Below, piece by piece: positions 41,726 through 52,062 of a stretch of 64,000 nucleotides of DNA. Origin of the DNA: Nodosilinea sp. FACHB-131 (lineage in GTDB: Bacteria > Cyanobacteriota > Cyanobacteriia > Phormidesmidales > Phormidesmidaceae); contig NZ_JACJOF010000033.1 in NCBI RefSeq assembly GCF_014695395.1, forward strand, positions 142,833 to 206,832, read 5' to 3'. How positions within the stretch are numbered: the stretch's first letter is position 1; each line of letters starts with the position of its first letter. The notes beneath the pieces were generated by a model. It was not told the origin of the DNA. It saw only the letters and a program-made list of their open reading frames with translations, and ran no database searches. Position numbers and translations under genes: made by a program.

Positions 41726-42862
41726 TTAAGCGCTGGTCACTTCAGTCCAAAACTGGTCAAACAGATCGGTGCTGGCGGTATCGACGGCCACAATGCCTTC
41801 GCTCTTAGCCAAAATCTCGTCGGAGGGGTAAAGGTCGGCGTTGTTTTGAATGTCGGCGGGCAGCAGGTCAAAGGCGGCCTGGTTGGCAGTGGCAAAGAAT
41901 AGGCGCTCCACGGCGGCGCTGGCCACCTCCGGCTCCAGCAGAAAGTTAATCCACTGGTAGGCGGCGTCGACGTTGGGAGCGGTGGCGGGGATAGCCAGGG
42001 TGTCGGTCCACAGCGACGCTCCGCTGGCGGGAATGATGTACTGCATGCGGTCATCTTCGAGGGTGAGGGCGATCGCATCGCTGGAGTAGGCCATTGACAC
42101 ACTCAGGTCACCACTGAGCAGCTCATTCTCAAAGCCCGTGGTCTTAAAGGCAGCGATATGGGGCCTCAGCTCTAGCAGACGGTTGTAGGCCGCTTCAATC
42201 TCCGCCGGATTGTTGGAGTTGTAGGAGTAGCCCATCGACTTTAGGGTAGCTCCCAAGGTTTCGCGCATGTCGTCCAGCATGGTGATGCGGCGGGAGAGTT
42301 TAGCCTGGTTATCCCAAAGAAAGTTCCAGTCGATGGGTTCGCCGGGGGAAGCCTCGCGGTTGTAGAGCAGACCGGTGGTGCCCCAACAAAAGGGTATGCT
42401 GTGGGCGTTGTTGGGGTCGTAGGCGGGGTTGCTCCACTGGGCTCTGAGATTTTCTAGCCCGGTGAGCAGGCTTTGGTCGAGTTCGGTGAGCAGGTCTAGC
42501 TCCAGCATTTCCGACACCATGTAGTCAGAGGGGTAAATGATGCTGTAGGCGTCACCGCCCCCTGCCTGCAGGCGGGTTAGCATGACCTCATTAGAATCGT
42601 AAATATCAATTACTACCGGAATGCCCGTGCGTTCGGTAAAAGCTTGGGCCAGGCCATCATCGGTGTAGTTGGCCCAGGTGTAAATGCGCAGAGTGCCGTC
42701 GTTTGCGCCCCCGCCCGCTGGCGGCCCTGCCAGGTTTTGGCGACAGTTGGTTGCCGCTAGGCTTGCCACGACCGCTGCTGACCCCTGCAAAAACCGCCGC
42801 CGGCTCACGGCAGAACGGCGCGAGAAGGAGGGAGTTTGTAGTCGCGTTCCAGGCACAGGCAT
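41726..42862 (-). CDS. potD: spermidine/putrescine-binding periplasmic protein PotD
   Basis: Extracellular solute-binding protein of the polyamine importer, 378 residues. The N-terminus carries a twin-arginine signal (SRRRFLQGS, about 20-28) before a hydrophobic stretch, so it is probably exported folded by Tat. A cysteine at the end of that stretch (AATNC) only partly resembles a lipobox. The mature part has RIYTWANYTDDGLAQAFTE (about 58-76) and YIIPASGASLWTD, as in PotD/PotF proteins. It lies between potA and potB. Confidence 0.9.
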   Translation of the reverse strand: MPVPGTRLQTPSFSRRSAVSRRRFLQGSAAVVASLAATNCRQNLAGPPAGGGANDGTLRIYTWANYTDDGLAQAFTERTGIPVVIDIYDSNEVMLTRLQAGGGDAYSIIYPSDYMVSEMLELDLLTELDQSLLTGLENLRAQWSNPAYDPNNAHSIPFCWGTTGLLYNREASPGEPIDWNFLWDNQAKLSRRITMLDDMRETLGATLKSMGYSYNSNNPAEIEAAYNRLLELRPHIAAFKTTGFENELLSGDLSVSMAYSSDAIALTLEDDRMQYIIPASGASLWTDTLAIPATAPNVDAAYQWINFLLEPEVASAAVERLFFATANQAAFDLLPADIQNNADLYPSDEILAKSEGIVAVDTASTDLFDQFWTEVTSA

Positions 42863-43014
42863 TCTCCGGGGGGCTAAGGGGGCTAGGAATAGCAGCGGTC
42901 GGCGCCGACTTTAGCGCTCAGAGGGAGTGACCTCATCTTTAGCTTCTAAGTATATGGCGATCAGCCCAGGGTAACGCTCAATAGCCGCGATCGCCGACCT
43001 GAAGCAACCTGCCC

Positions 43015-44133
43015 TTAGGCCGGGTCGAGCACCAGGCAATCGTCAGCGGCCCAGTGCACATACACAGCGGTATCGACTCCCAGCGATTCGGCCCGATTGG
43101 GCTGGCGCACCATTAGGGTCTCGCCTGAACCTAGGCGCACTACGCAGTGCAGGTGCGTGCCGAGGTACATCAGATGGCTAATGTGCCCTTGGTAGCAGTT
43201 ATTGGCGGCAGCCGGCGCACTGAGGCTGAGGTTGATTTTTTCGGGTCGCACGCTCACCACCACGGTCTGGGCACCGCCGCTGCTGGCCGTACAGGCCAAC
43301 ACCCGCAAACCACTGTCGGTAGTGACCTGCACCTGGCTGGGGTAGGCCTGGTCGATGCGCCCAGGCAGCAGATTGGTATCGCCGATAAAATCAGCGACAA
43401 AGGCGGTGCGGGGACGGTCATAGATGTCGCTGGGAGTGCCGATCTGCTCAATCTGACCGTTGTTCATCACGGCGATGCGGTCAGAGAGCGACAGGGCCTC
43501 CTCTTGATCGTGGGTGACCATAATAAAGGTGATGCCTAGCTGCCGGTGCAAGTTGGCCAGCTCGACCTGCATCTGCTTGCGCAGCTTTTGATCTAGAGCA
43601 CCAAGGGGCTCGTCGAGCAGCATCACCGCTGGATGGTTAACCAGAGCGCGGGCTAGGGCCACCCGCTGCTGCTGCCCACCAGAAAGCTGGGCTGGGTAGC
43701 GGGCGGCCATGGTTTCCATACGCACCAGGCGCAGGGCTTCGGCAACGCGATCGCGCACCTGGAGCGACCCCATGCGGCGAATTTTGAGGCCAAAGGCAAT
43801 GTTGTCTTTAACCGTCATATGGTCAAACAGGGCGTAGCTTTGAAAGACGGTATTGACGGGGCGGCGGTGGGCGGGCACGGTGCTCACGTTAGCCCCTTGA
43901 ATCAGCACATCGCCAGCAGTGGGAGTTTCAAAACCCGCAATCAGGCGCAGGGTAGTAGTTTTGCCGCAGCCTGAAGGGCCCAAAATACTAAAGAATTCGC
44001 CCTGGTGCACCGTCAGGTCAAGATCGCGAACGGCTACCTCTGTCCCAAAGGCCTTCACTACCCGCCGCAACTCGACATCCGACTGGGTTGCTGGTGTTGC
44101 CGTCACTGCGGCAGAACGCACCGTCTGAGCCAT
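43015..44133 (-). CDS. potA: spermidine/putrescine ABC transporter ATP-binding protein PotA
   Basis: ATPase of the polyamine importer, about 372 residues. Walker [10 protein letters not shown], signature [14 protein letters not shown], Walker [13 protein letters not shown] and switch His in MVTHDQEEA are followed by a C-terminal TOBE regulatory domain (from about 275, with [12 protein letters not shown]). Start: AGGAG lies eight bases before the ATG giving MAQTVRSA; two earlier in-frame starts (44139, 44154) sit too close to it. First gene of the order potA-potD-potB-potC. Confidence 0.93.
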   Translation of the reverse strand: MAQTVRSAAVTATPATQSDVELRRVVKAFGTEVAVRDLDLTVHQGEFFSILGPSGCGKTTTLRLIAGFETPTAGDVLIQGANVSTVPAHRRPVNTVFQSYALFDHMTVKDNIAFGLKIRRMGSLQVRDRVAEALRLVRMETMAARYPAQLSGGQQQRVALARALVNHPAVMLLDEPLGALDQKLRKQMQVELANLHRQLGITFIMVTHDQEEALSLSDRIAVMNNGQIEQIGTPSDIYDRPRTAFVADFIGDTNLLPGRIDQAYPSQVQVTTDSGLRVLACTASSGGAQTVVVSVRPEKINLSLSAPAAANNCYQGHISHLMYLGTHLHCVVRLGSGETLMVRQPNRAESLGVDTAVYVHWAADDCLVLDPA

Positions 44134-44309
44134 AGCCATGTCTCCTGGGTTCACCCCAACTGTAGCGATCGCCCTGGGATAGACAAATCGCTGCGATCAC
44201 AACCACCGCCCTAGTTTAGACCGAGGCCAGAGCAGCACTGCCTCTACTTTACCCACCTTGGCGATCGCAGACGCATCCTGCCCCAAAAAAGCCATTATTC
44301 CGCATCTTA

Positions 44310-44326
44310 GCCGCCAAAAAGGCGGC
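44310..44326. other. short hairpin in the divergent potA / lipoprotein intergenic region
   Basis: GCCGCC and GGCGGC around AAAAA, in the 250-base gap between the divergent potA and lipoprotein genes. A terminator is unlikely between two divergent starts, so a regulatory or chance structure remains. Nothing else is clear in this gap. Confidence 0.3.
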
Positions 44327-44382
44327 ATCGACAAGCTAGCAAAACGCTACCATGGCACCAAATAGTGCTCGGGAGTACAGTT

Positions 44383-44937
44383 ATGCCCGCGAAACTTGAC
44401 CAGTCGCCGCTTCAGCGCCGTCGCCCTACCCTGGCGTGGGCAATGGCGATCGCCGCTGGGGTTGCGATCGCCGGCTGCCGCCCCAGCACCCCTCCCCAAA
44501 CCGAAGCCGTCAACCCTGCTCCAGCAGCTCCTACCGACTCTGCCCCTGAGCCCGCCGTGCCGTCCACTGAGGCTCCAACAGCCACCCCAGCCGCCCCGGC
44601 AACTACGCCTACCGCCACCCTGCCCAATGCCCTCGTCAAAGAGTGGCAGCCCCTCAGCGACGTGCTGCTTGCCTTTGGCCCTATGACTTTAACCCCCGAC
44701 CAGGTGCAGTGGGGCAGCGGCCAAACCAGCTCCTACACCTTGATCAGCACCGAAGGCGGCTACCTACTGGAGCTAGAGGCCAACCCTAGCTTTTACGACA
44801 CCCAAAACCGCTACATCAAGCTCATTCCCAAATCCGATGCCAACGCAGCCAACTCCATTGAGGTCGCCTTTTACCCTAATGCTGACCAACTTCAGAGCGA
44901 CGAATACGTCATGTATGGCGGCTACTTTGCCGAGTAG
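44383..44937 (+). CDS. putative lipoprotein of unknown function
   Basis: 184 residues. The signal peptide ends in the lipobox AIAGC (Cys about 32), then a Pro/Ala/Thr-rich linker (about 35-85) leads to a globular C-terminal domain of about 100 residues. That domain starts NALVKEWQPLSDVLLAFGPM and ends with YVMYGGYFAE. I do not recognise the domain. The length and layout (anchor, disordered linker, one small domain) suggest an outer-surface or periplasmic lipoprotein. I chose the ATG over a GTG six codons earlier (44365). Confidence 0.65.
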   Translation: MPAKLDQSPLQRRRPTLAWAMAIAAGVAIAGCRPSTPPQTEAVNPAPAAPTDSAPEPAVPSTEAPTATPAAPATTPTATLPNALVKEWQPLSDVLLAFGPMTLTPDQVQWGSGQTSSYTLISTEGGYLLELEANPSFYDTQNRYIKLIPKSDANAANSIEVAFYPNADQLQSDEYVMYGGYFAE

Positions 44938-45092
44938 GCACCGATTCTGTGTATAGCGATCGCCATGGTGCTGAGGCCACAAGTTGCTACCACTAGCAAA
45001 AACGGAGCGGCGCACTGACCAATAGGCAACGCGATCGATGGCAATGCATAGGGTCTCGACCAAGCCGGCAATCGCTACAGAAGCGGAAGAAA

Positions 45093-45130
45093 AAATTGGG
45101 GCAAAGGCGCTTCATTATCGCCTCTGCCCC
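45093..45130 (-). terminator. rho-independent terminator after the pilMNOQ operon
   Basis: On the minus strand a 12-base-pair stem (GGGGCAGAGGCG with CGCCTTTGCCCC, one G-T pair) around a nine-base loop is followed by AATTTTTT. It lies about 80 bases after the pilQ stop codon. Confidence 0.85.
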
Positions 45131-45208
45131 TTGAATTAGTGGTCTCTTCTACAGAAGAACCGTGAACCTTTGCCCACCGAAATAGTCAGTCCTCGGGAGG
45201 AAGCCAGC

Positions 45209-47410
45209 TTATTCCTCCTGTCGCCCTCGATTTTCCAGAATCTCTTGCACAGACTCACTGGGGGTGTACTGATACCCAAAGGTTGACTGGTCTGAGTCAT
45301 CCAAAATCTGCGGCGTCAGCAGCACAATTAGCTCTCGGCGCTGATTGTCGGTAACTGTGCTGCGGAACAACGCCCCCAGAATTGGGATATCACCCAGAAT
45401 GGGAATCTTGTTGACGCTGTTGCGCTCCGACTCTTGGATAATGCCGGAAAGCAGCAGGGTTTGACCATCGCGAATTCTCACCTGGCCGGAGCTAATTTGA
45501 CGCTCCGACAGCAGGAAGAACGTACCGGCATCACTGGTGAAGCTGTCGGTCGGGGCTGAAATACTGGGAGCCACCGAGAGCGACACAAAGCCATTGTCAT
45601 CGATGCGATCGACGTCAATTTGCAGAATTAAGCCAGCCGGCTCGGTTTCAATATCCAGGGTAGTCAAGGTTCCCGTCTCAGTCACCTCGATGGTCTGTGT
45701 CAACTCAGTTACCACATCTTGAGTCAGCTGAACCGTAGCCGTCTGCCCCTCTTGAACAATCAAAGTAGGGTCAGTAATAATCTTGCCGTTGCCATTCTGT
45801 ACCGTCCCTAGCAGCTGAGCCAAGAAATTGCCGGAGGTGGCATTGGTACCGGGGCCACCCAATGTACGCGGCAGAATGGGCGTACCCGTAGGAGTTGCCT
45901 GGCTTGCCGGGTTGGGTGTACCACCATCCCCAATGTTGAGAATACCGAGACCGCCAGAGCTGAGCACCCCAAACAGCCCGTTTTGGAACGAGAAGCTGGT
46001 ACCAAAAGCATCAAGAGAGTTGAGATCGATATCAATAACTCTGACGTTGACGGCAACCTGCCGTCTCCGCAGGTCAATGCGGGTGAGCTGCTCGGTGGCA
46101 ATAGCGATCAGATCGGCTCGGCCGACGAGCGTTACTGAGTTAGTGCGCTCGTCGGCAACTACCTGCAACCCGCGAAGAATCCCTTGGCTATCTTCATAGT
46201 CAACTCGGCTCACCTCAATTTGATCAACCGTTGAAGTCTGGGTTTCGGTGATGGGGGGGGTTCCCTCTGCAACGGTCACAGCATTGACGTTAGTGACCAA
46301 GCGCTCTCGGCTAACGGCGCTCTCCGCTCCCAGGGCTACCAGAAAGTTGGTGGCCACAGTGGCGTCAACTTGATTCAGCCGTAGAGTTCTAGCAGAGACG
46401 TTTTGGGCTGAGACTGGCAGAGTTGGGCCAACGTAGACACTGCGGCCTACCCGGTTAGCCTGCAAGCCAGTCACCCGCAGGACGTGGTTAAACACATCCT
46501 GCACAGACTCGTTTTCAATATCTAGACTTACGGGTGGACCATCGGCGCTGGTGCCTTCTGCCCCAGCCCCAGCCTCAGCCCCCCCGCCGGCAGGAGTAAA
46601 CACTAGGTTGAGGCCTGCAGCTCGTGCCAGCAGTGACAAAACCTCGCGGGCCGGAGCGTCCCGCAGCAGCAGTTTGGGAATCCGCTCGTTGCTACCTAAG
46701 TTGATGTTATTGAAGGAGGGCACTCCCTCCGCTACAGCAATATCGCCAATCGGAGGCGCTACAGCACGGGGCAAGAAGGGGGGCGTTTGCTGCACCTGGG
46801 GACGAGGTACGGGAGCACCGTCGATAGTGACTTCAGGGTTGGGTACCAGCACATCGGGACTGGCCGGTGTGGGCACCTCTGGGGCCGGCTCTGGGTTAGC
46901 TTCGGGAGCTGGCTCTGGGGCAGCTTGAGCCACAGCGGGAGGAGCGGCTGGAGCAGGCACGGTCTCTATCTCAGCAGGCACTGGGGTAGGGGCTTGGGCG
47001 GTCTCGCCATCGTTGCGAATCGACAGCACCACCTGATTGTCGCTGGATTCCACTTCCCCAGTGGGGGGCTGGCTGGTGCCACTGACGGTGATGCGAACGC
47101 TGTTGGCATCGAGGGGGACCACGGATACCTGACTGATGCCGGGAGCGGGGTTAGCCTGGTTGAAGCTGCCCCCATCGGGCAGGTTGAGCTGAGCACGGGT
47201 AATATCGGCTTGCAGGGTGTTGCCCTGGCTTACTGTAAAAACGCTGCTGTTATCGCCTCCCTGGGTTTCAAACACCAGGTCTAACCCCGTGGCGGTGGGG
47301 TTTAGACGGACATTGGTAATGCTGGTTACTGAGGCCAGGCCAGGCTGGGCAGCTAGGGCAACGAGGGTGCTGCCAAGTAAAAATGGTTGCAGGTTCATTA
47401 GACGGTTCAC
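45209..47410 (-). CDS. pilQ: type IV pilus secretin PilQ
   Basis: Outer-membrane secretin channel for pilus fibres, 733 residues. Signal peptide, then an AMIN domain (about 28-130, peptidoglycan-binding), a Pro/Ala-rich linker (about 140-220), an STN/secretin N-domain region, and the secretin core at the C-terminus with PILGDIPILGALFRSTVTDN (about 675-694). Start: a GTG with GGAGG about eight bases ahead; an ATG four codons later is possible. Last gene of the pilMNOQ cluster, followed by a strong terminator. A linked pilP is absent, as in other cyanobacteria. Confidence 0.95.
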   Translation of the reverse strand: MNRLMNLQPFLLGSTLVALAAQPGLASVTSITNVRLNPTATGLDLVFETQGGDNSSVFTVSQGNTLQADITRAQLNLPDGGSFNQANPAPGISQVSVVPLDANSVRITVSGTSQPPTGEVESSDNQVVLSIRNDGETAQAPTPVPAEIETVPAPAAPPAVAQAAPEPAPEANPEPAPEVPTPASPDVLVPNPEVTIDGAPVPRPQVQQTPPFLPRAVAPPIGDIAVAEGVPSFNNINLGSNERIPKLLLRDAPAREVLSLLARAAGLNLVFTPAGGGAEAGAGAEGTSADGPPVSLDIENESVQDVFNHVLRVTGLQANRVGRSVYVGPTLPVSAQNVSARTLRLNQVDATVATNFLVALGAESAVSRERLVTNVNAVTVAEGTPPITETQTSTVDQIEVSRVDYEDSQGILRGLQVVADERTNSVTLVGRADLIAIATEQLTRIDLRRRQVAVNVRVIDIDLNSLDAFGTSFSFQNGLFGVLSSGGLGILNIGDGGTPNPASQATPTGTPILPRTLGGPGTNATSGNFLAQLLGTVQNGNGKIITDPTLIVQEGQTATVQLTQDVVTELTQTIEVTETGTLTTLDIETEPAGLILQIDVDRIDDNGFVSLSVAPSISAPTDSFTSDAGTFFLLSERQISSGQVRIRDGQTLLLSGIIQESERNSVNKIPILGDIPILGALFRSTVTDNQRRELIVLLTPQILDDSDQSTFGYQYTPSESVQEILENRGRQEE

Positions 47411-47518
47411 GGTTCACTCCTCCATCACAGATGCGGCCAGGCCGCGCGGGGTTGACTGGGCTAGGTGGGTAGATCGGGCCACTGGGGTGGCAGTAGCAAC
47501 GGGGCTTGAAGGTTTGGC

Positions 47519-48442
47519 TTAGCCACCCTCAGGCGGAGGCGTGCCTTCGACGGGGGCTCCACCCTCGGCGGGGGCTGCACCCTCAGCAGGAGCGGGCGGC
47601 GGGGGCGGCTCGGGCGGTACGCTGGGGTCGCCAACGGGCACGAGCACTTCGAGGGTGTAGTCGGTGAGCAGCAGTCGACTAATGCCCAGCAGTTCCTCTT
47701 CGGTGGTATCAGCCGGCGGCGGCGCAATACTCTGCTGCACATCTTTAATGATGATCAGCGGCTCTAAGCGCTCGATATTGCGCATGATGCTGAGCGTCTG
47801 AGGGAACAGCGCCTGCATCGACACATCGACGGTGACGCGCTCTAGCTTGCCGCTTAGTTCTGGGCCAAGGTCAGTGACCGGCTCCGCCGGGCTGGGGTTA
47901 AACCGCAGTAGCTCCGAAGAAAAGAGCTGCTTTTGCACCTGAGGAGTATCGGCAAACTGAGTCTTGACCCGCTGAATTTGTTCTCGGGTCAGCCCTAGGG
48001 CAGCGAGTTGAGCGTTGTCGAGGCGAGCCGGATCGGCCCGCAGCACGTCGGCGATCGCAGCGTTGCTGTTCTGAATCTGCTGGTTGATGTCGAGCAGCAG
48101 AGTGTCCAGGGTTTGGGAACCGCCTAAAAGGCTGTAAACGCCTACCCGCTGCTCCAAGGCCGAGTTCAGCTCAGCCTGCAGCGCAGCGCGATCCTGAAGA
48201 CTGGCCCGCTGCTGGTCAACCTGAGCCTGCTTTTGGGCAACCTCGGCCTCTAGAGCAGTTTTCTGCTCCTGCACGGGCTTGACTACAAAGTTGTACAGAG
48301 CAAATGCGCCAATCAGCCCGAGTACCGCCAGGCCAATGCCCTGCACCTTGGGGGTGAGCTCAATACCAAAGGCTGTGGGGTAAGTAGGGCCGACGTCTAA
48401 AGCCTGGTCGTCGGCGGGAAGGAAATCACCCGATGCGGTCAT
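47519..48442 (-). CDS. pilO: type IV pilus alignment protein PilO
   Basis: Inner-membrane alignment subcomplex protein, 307 residues. One membrane helix (about 35-53) is followed by a long coiled-coil (QKTALEAEVAQKQAQVDQQR, about 60-79) and a ferredoxin-like periplasmic domain. A C-terminal Pro/Glu/Ala-rich tail (EPPPPPAPAEG) is unlike E. coli-type PilO. Start overlaps the pilN stop as ATGA, so translation is probably coupled. Confidence 0.9.
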   Translation of the reverse strand: MTASGDFLPADDQALDVGPTYPTAFGIELTPKVQGIGLAVLGLIGAFALYNFVVKPVQEQKTALEAEVAQKQAQVDQQRASLQDRAALQAELNSALEQRVGVYSLLGGSQTLDTLLLDINQQIQNSNAAIADVLRADPARLDNAQLAALGLTREQIQRVKTQFADTPQVQKQLFSSELLRFNPSPAEPVTDLGPELSGKLERVTVDVSMQALFPQTLSIMRNIERLEPLIIIKDVQQSIAPPPADTTEEELLGISRLLLTDYTLEVLVPVGDPSVPPEPPPPPAPAEGAAPAEGGAPVEGTPPPEGG

Positions 48443-49215
48443 TCGATCACTCCTTTTTCTCTCAGGGCCTGAAGACGGGTTACTAAGCCGACGGTACCCT
48501 GGCGCTCAAGCTCGTCTACCAGCTGGGAGGCTGGGGTATCAGTAATGTTGGCCCCGATGGTGTAGTCGATTAAAAAGTCAGGGTCACCCACAGGGGTGCC
48601 TGGGCAGCGGCCTTGGGTTTGGGGGTCGAGCAGGGTGGGTTGCTGCTGGGCCTGACTAATCGCCACGGTTTGGGACTGCAGCAGGGGCGATCGCTGTAAC
48701 ACCAGGGCAAAGTCGTTGATCTCGTCGTAGGAACAGGCCACACCGTTAATAGAAATTCCTTCAGATGACTCCGGCACAACGTTGGGATCAGTTGCCTCGG
48801 GGGTAGTCGTCGTCTGACTGAGGCCGACGATTTGAACGCGAGCCGGAGTGCGGGTGCGAATATCTTGCAGCAGCGCCGACCAAGGCAGAATATCGTTGAA
48901 GACCGTTACGAAAGCGTTAATCTCAGACCGAATGAGGTCGATCTGCCCCTGAATACCGCTGATCTCCTGGAGCTGACCCTGCAGCTGAGCCGTCTCAGCG
49001 TCCAGTGCAGCACTGCGGGTTTGAAGCTGGTTGACCTGACTGCGCGTCACCGCCCAGTAGCCGCCCACCAGTGCTAGGGGCACCAGCGCCGCCGCCAACC
49101 CCAAAACTAGCGGTCTGCGATCGCCCGGGGCCACCCCGCCACCCCGAGCCCGGGGCTTGGCCTCAAAGACGCGAACCTCGCGGTCCTTGAGAAAATTAAT
49201 ATCGAGACCGTACAT
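48439..49215 (-). CDS. pilN: type IV pilus alignment protein PilN
   Basis: 258 residues. A short cytoplasmic N-terminus (MYGLDINFLKDREV) contacts PilM in other systems. One membrane helix (about 38-58), a coiled-coil (about 65-95) and a periplasmic ferredoxin-like domain follow. It begins two bases after the pilM stop; the GGGAGG at the end of pilM serves as its ribosome-binding site. It overlaps pilO by four bases. Confidence 0.9.
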   Translation of the reverse strand: MYGLDINFLKDREVRVFEAKPRARGGGVAPGDRRPLVLGLAAALVPLALVGGYWAVTRSQVNQLQTRSAALDAETAQLQGQLQEISGIQGQIDLIRSEINAFVTVFNDILPWSALLQDIRTRTPARVQIVGLSQTTTTPEATDPNVVPESSEGISINGVACSYDEINDFALVLQRSPLLQSQTVAISQAQQQPTLLDPQTQGRCPGTPVGDPDFLIDYTIGANITDTPASQLVDELERQGTVGLVTRLQALREKGVIE

Positions 49216-49217
49216 AG

Positions 49218-50318
49218 CTACACCTCCCGCATGCCAAGACCAATTACCGTTGCCAACCCCGCCCGCTGACTCTCGGGAATATCTTCAGCCACCTCCAACG
49301 ACAGCGCTGAGATCGGGTCGATTTGGCTGGCGGGCAGACTCAGCCGCTGGGCCAGAAACTCGTCGAGCTGCCCAATGGAGGCTCCCGGTCCGGCCAGCAG
49401 CAGCTGCGCCACCTCCATGTCTTCGCCCTGGTTGAGGTAAAAGTCAATGGAGCGGCGCAGTTCGTCAGACAGCTCACCCAGCACCCGCAGCATGGCGGTG
49501 GTGCCAGGGTTGGTATTGCCCAGCTGGGGCGCACCCACGGTATCCATGGTCTGAATCGGTACCGTCATGCCCTGGAGCAGCTCAGTGTTGCGGGAGGGGG
49601 GCAAATTCATGGCGCGGCTGAGGGCGCTCTGAATTTGAAAGGTGCCAATGGGTACGGTGCGCGAGAAGTGGGGCACCCCGTCAACCACAATGGAGATCTC
49701 GGTGTTTTCAAACTCGATATCGACTACGGCGGCGGCCTCCTGGGGCGTAAACTGCCGCAGCTGTTCACGAATGGTGCGAATCAGGGCAAAGCTGGAGGTC
49801 TCGAGCACGTTGAGCGCCAGCCCCGCCTGCTGAAACACCTCAATGTAGGGGTCGGTGAGGTCTTTGCGCACTGCCACCAGCAGCACCTGCACTTTCTCAA
49901 TGCCGTCTTCGTCGACAAAGTAGCCGAGCTTTTGATAGTCAACATCGGCCTCCTCGCGGGGGAAGGGCAGGTAGAGACTGGCCTCTTGGTTGAGCACCAT
50001 TTCGCGCAGCTCGTTGTCGTCGAGCTCGGCGGGCACAGGAATGACGCGGGTAATCGCTCGCCCTGGAATCGCGGTGGTGGCCTGCCTGACCTTGAGCTTG
50101 CTCTCAGCGAGCACCGTTTGAATGGCGTCGGCCATGGCGGCGGTGTCTAAAATTTGGCCTTCCTCGTAAATGCCCTCGGCCAGTTCTACCGAGGCCAGGG
50201 CTTCTAATTTAAGCGAGGCTCCCTGCTTTTTTAGGCGGGCCAAATTAACTCTTTCAGGGGTGAGCTCAATGCCAACTCCCCGAGGCTTGCGACTAAAAAT
50301 GGCTTTGAGACTATCCAC
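49218..50318 (-). CDS. pilM: type IV pilus assembly ATPase-fold protein PilM
   Basis: Actin-like cytoplasmic protein of the alignment complex, about 366 residues. It starts VDSLKAIFSRKPRGVGIEL, matching cyanobacterial PilM; the upstream 20 codons are open but unlike the family, so the GTG is preferred (GGA eight bases before it). Further features are AAVVDIEFENTEISIVVDG (nucleotide-fold strands, about 196-214) and LLLAGPGASIGQLDEFLAQ near 317-335. First gene of pilMNOQ; the expected promoter is in the gap towards purT. Confidence 0.9.
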   Translation of the reverse strand: MDSLKAIFSRKPRGVGIELTPERVNLARLKKQGASLKLEALASVELAEGIYEEGQILDTAAMADAIQTVLAESKLKVRQATTAIPGRAITRVIPVPAELDDNELREMVLNQEASLYLPFPREEADVDYQKLGYFVDEDGIEKVQVLLVAVRKDLTDPYIEVFQQAGLALNVLETSSFALIRTIREQLRQFTPQEAAAVVDIEFENTEISIVVDGVPHFSRTVPIGTFQIQSALSRAMNLPPSRNTELLQGMTVPIQTMDTVGAPQLGNTNPGTTAMLRVLGELSDELRRSIDFYLNQGEDMEVAQLLLAGPGASIGQLDEFLAQRLSLPASQIDPISALSLEVAEDIPESQRAGLATVIGLGMREV

Positions 50319-50749
50319 GGTAGTATCCGAAAAACAGGTGGGTATATAGAAAACCTGCCCGGTTAAAGTGACAACCAAGCAGACCCAAACGAGTCCGTTT
50401 CTTTCTTCCCAAAAAGCCTTTTTCAGGCACTCAAGAAGAGATCCAGCGGCCCAGCAATTATCCCTGGGGGAAAAGTGCTAACGAATGGTACACAATTTAA
50501 TTCAGATTTTCCACTTTTCTTTTTAAGCACTATTTTCTGGGTTGGGAGACAGCCGATGCTGTATCTCCTACCCGCACACCCAATGGTCTCGCCGTTGATC
50601 CTGAGGTAATGCCAAGCCAACTAAAGCTTGGTATCACCAGCGATGTTACACACAATTCTGAAAAGTGAGCACCTAATATTGAGAAACTATGGCCCTGTCG
50701 CTGTATTTCTTTACGCGCTGTCTTTTTTATCCGCCTGGAGCAACTTGTT
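50319..50749. other. 431-base divergent intergenic region between pilM and purT
   Basis: No convincing gene. It contains a nine-base-pair hairpin with one G-T pair at 50609-50634 (ATGCCAAGC and GCTTGGTAT) and an AT-richer stretch near 50480-50530 that could hold the pilM promoter. purT has GGAG ten bases before its ATG. I cannot identify defined operator sites. Confidence 0.4.
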
Positions 50750-51967
50750 ATGACTACTCCTCCATCACCCCTGGCACCCCTGGGCACCCCCTTAAACAAC
50801 GATGCCCAGCGATTGCTGCTGCTAGGGTCGGGTGAGCTGGGTCGTGAGGTGGCCCTTGAAGCGGTGCGCCTGGGTCTGGAGGTAATTGCTGTCGATCGCT
50901 ACGACCATGCCCCGGCCATGACCGTGGCCCACCGCCGCCACGTCATCGACATGCTGGATGGCAGAGCGCTCCGCCAAGTCGTGGAGCAGGAGAAGCCAGG
51001 GCTGATCGTGCCGGAGGTGGAGGCGATCGCTACCGAGACCCTTGTAGCACTGGAAGCCGAAGGCTGGCGGGTAATTCCTACCGCTCGGGCCACCCAGCTA
51101 ACCATGAACCGCGAGGGCATTCGACGGCTGGCGGCAGAGGAACTGGGGCTGAAGACCTCGCCCTTTCGCTTTGCCGGTACCGAGGCCGAGTATTTAGAGG
51201 CGATCGCAGCGATCGGCCTGCCCTGTGTGGTCAAGCCGATTATGAGTTCTTCTGGCAAAGGTCAGAGCACCGTGCGCCAAGAGTCTGAGGTGCTGCCTGC
51301 CTGGACGTATGCGGGGGAAGCGGGTCGGGGCAAGAGCGATCGCGTCATCGTTGAGGGCTTCGTGCCTTTTGACACCGAGATCACGCTGCTGACGGTGCGG
51401 GCGATCGACGGCACCCACTTTTGCCCCCCCATCGGTCACCGCCAGGAGGCGGGCGACTACCGCGAGTCGTGGCAGCCCTGCGCCCTGCACCCTGATACCC
51501 TGGCGGCCTGCCAGGAAATGGCCAAAGCGGTCACCGATGCCCTGGGCGGCTGGGGTCTGTTTGGAGTCGAGCTATTCATCGCCGGAGCGGCAGATCAACC
51601 TCAAACCGTGTACTTCAGTGAGGTCAGCCCTCGCCCCCACGACACCGGCATGGTGACGATGGTGAGCCAGCACCAGTCAGAGTTTGAGCTGCACGTGCGG
51701 GCGATCATGGGCCTGCCCATTGGCGAAATCACTTTGGTGCAACCGGGAGCCTCGGCGGTGATTTTGGCCAGTGGAGCCAGCGACCATCCCCAGTATGCCG
51801 GCCTGGACGAGGCGCTGAAGGTGCCCACCAGTAAAGTGCGGCTGTTTGGTAAGCCCACTGCCCATCCCAACCGCCGCATGGGAGTGGCTCTAGCCCTAGG
51901 AGATACGGTAGAAGAGGCCAAGGAGCGGGCGATCGCCAGCGCCAGCGCCGTCCAGGTGATTCTATAA
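50750..51967 (+). CDS. purT: formate-dependent phosphoribosylglycinamide formyltransferase
   Basis: ATP-grasp enzyme that formylates GAR with formate and ATP in purine synthesis, 405 residues. N-terminal nucleotide fold [17 protein letters not shown] (about 23-39). ATP-grasp segments [18 protein letters not shown] (about 161-178) and [17 protein letters not shown]. The C-terminal motif [14 protein letters not shown] (about 291-304) is typical of PurT. The gene is monocistronic, divergent from pilM. Confidence 0.96.
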   Translation: MTTPPSPLAPLGTPLNNDAQRLLLLGSGELGREVALEAVRLGLEVIAVDRYDHAPAMTVAHRRHVIDMLDGRALRQVVEQEKPGLIVPEVEAIATETLVALEAEGWRVIPTARATQLTMNREGIRRLAAEELGLKTSPFRFAGTEAEYLEAIAAIGLPCVVKPIMSSSGKGQSTVRQESEVLPAWTYAGEAGRGKSDRVIVEGFVPFDTEITLLTVRAIDGTHFCPPIGHRQEAGDYRESWQPCALHPDTLAACQEMAKAVTDALGGWGLFGVELFIAGAADQPQTVYFSEVSPRPHDTGMVTMVSQHQSEFELHVRAIMGLPIGEITLVQPGASAVILASGASDHPQYAGLDEALKVPTSKVRLFGKPTAHPNRRMGVALALGDTVEEAKERAIASASAVQVIL

Positions 51968-52062
51968 AACCCCCGCCACAACCGCACAAATTAAGCGAAA
52001 ATGAACAACCGTGACTGGGTGCGCCCTTTTTCCGCTTCGTTCTTCCTTCTTCTTTTTTCGCC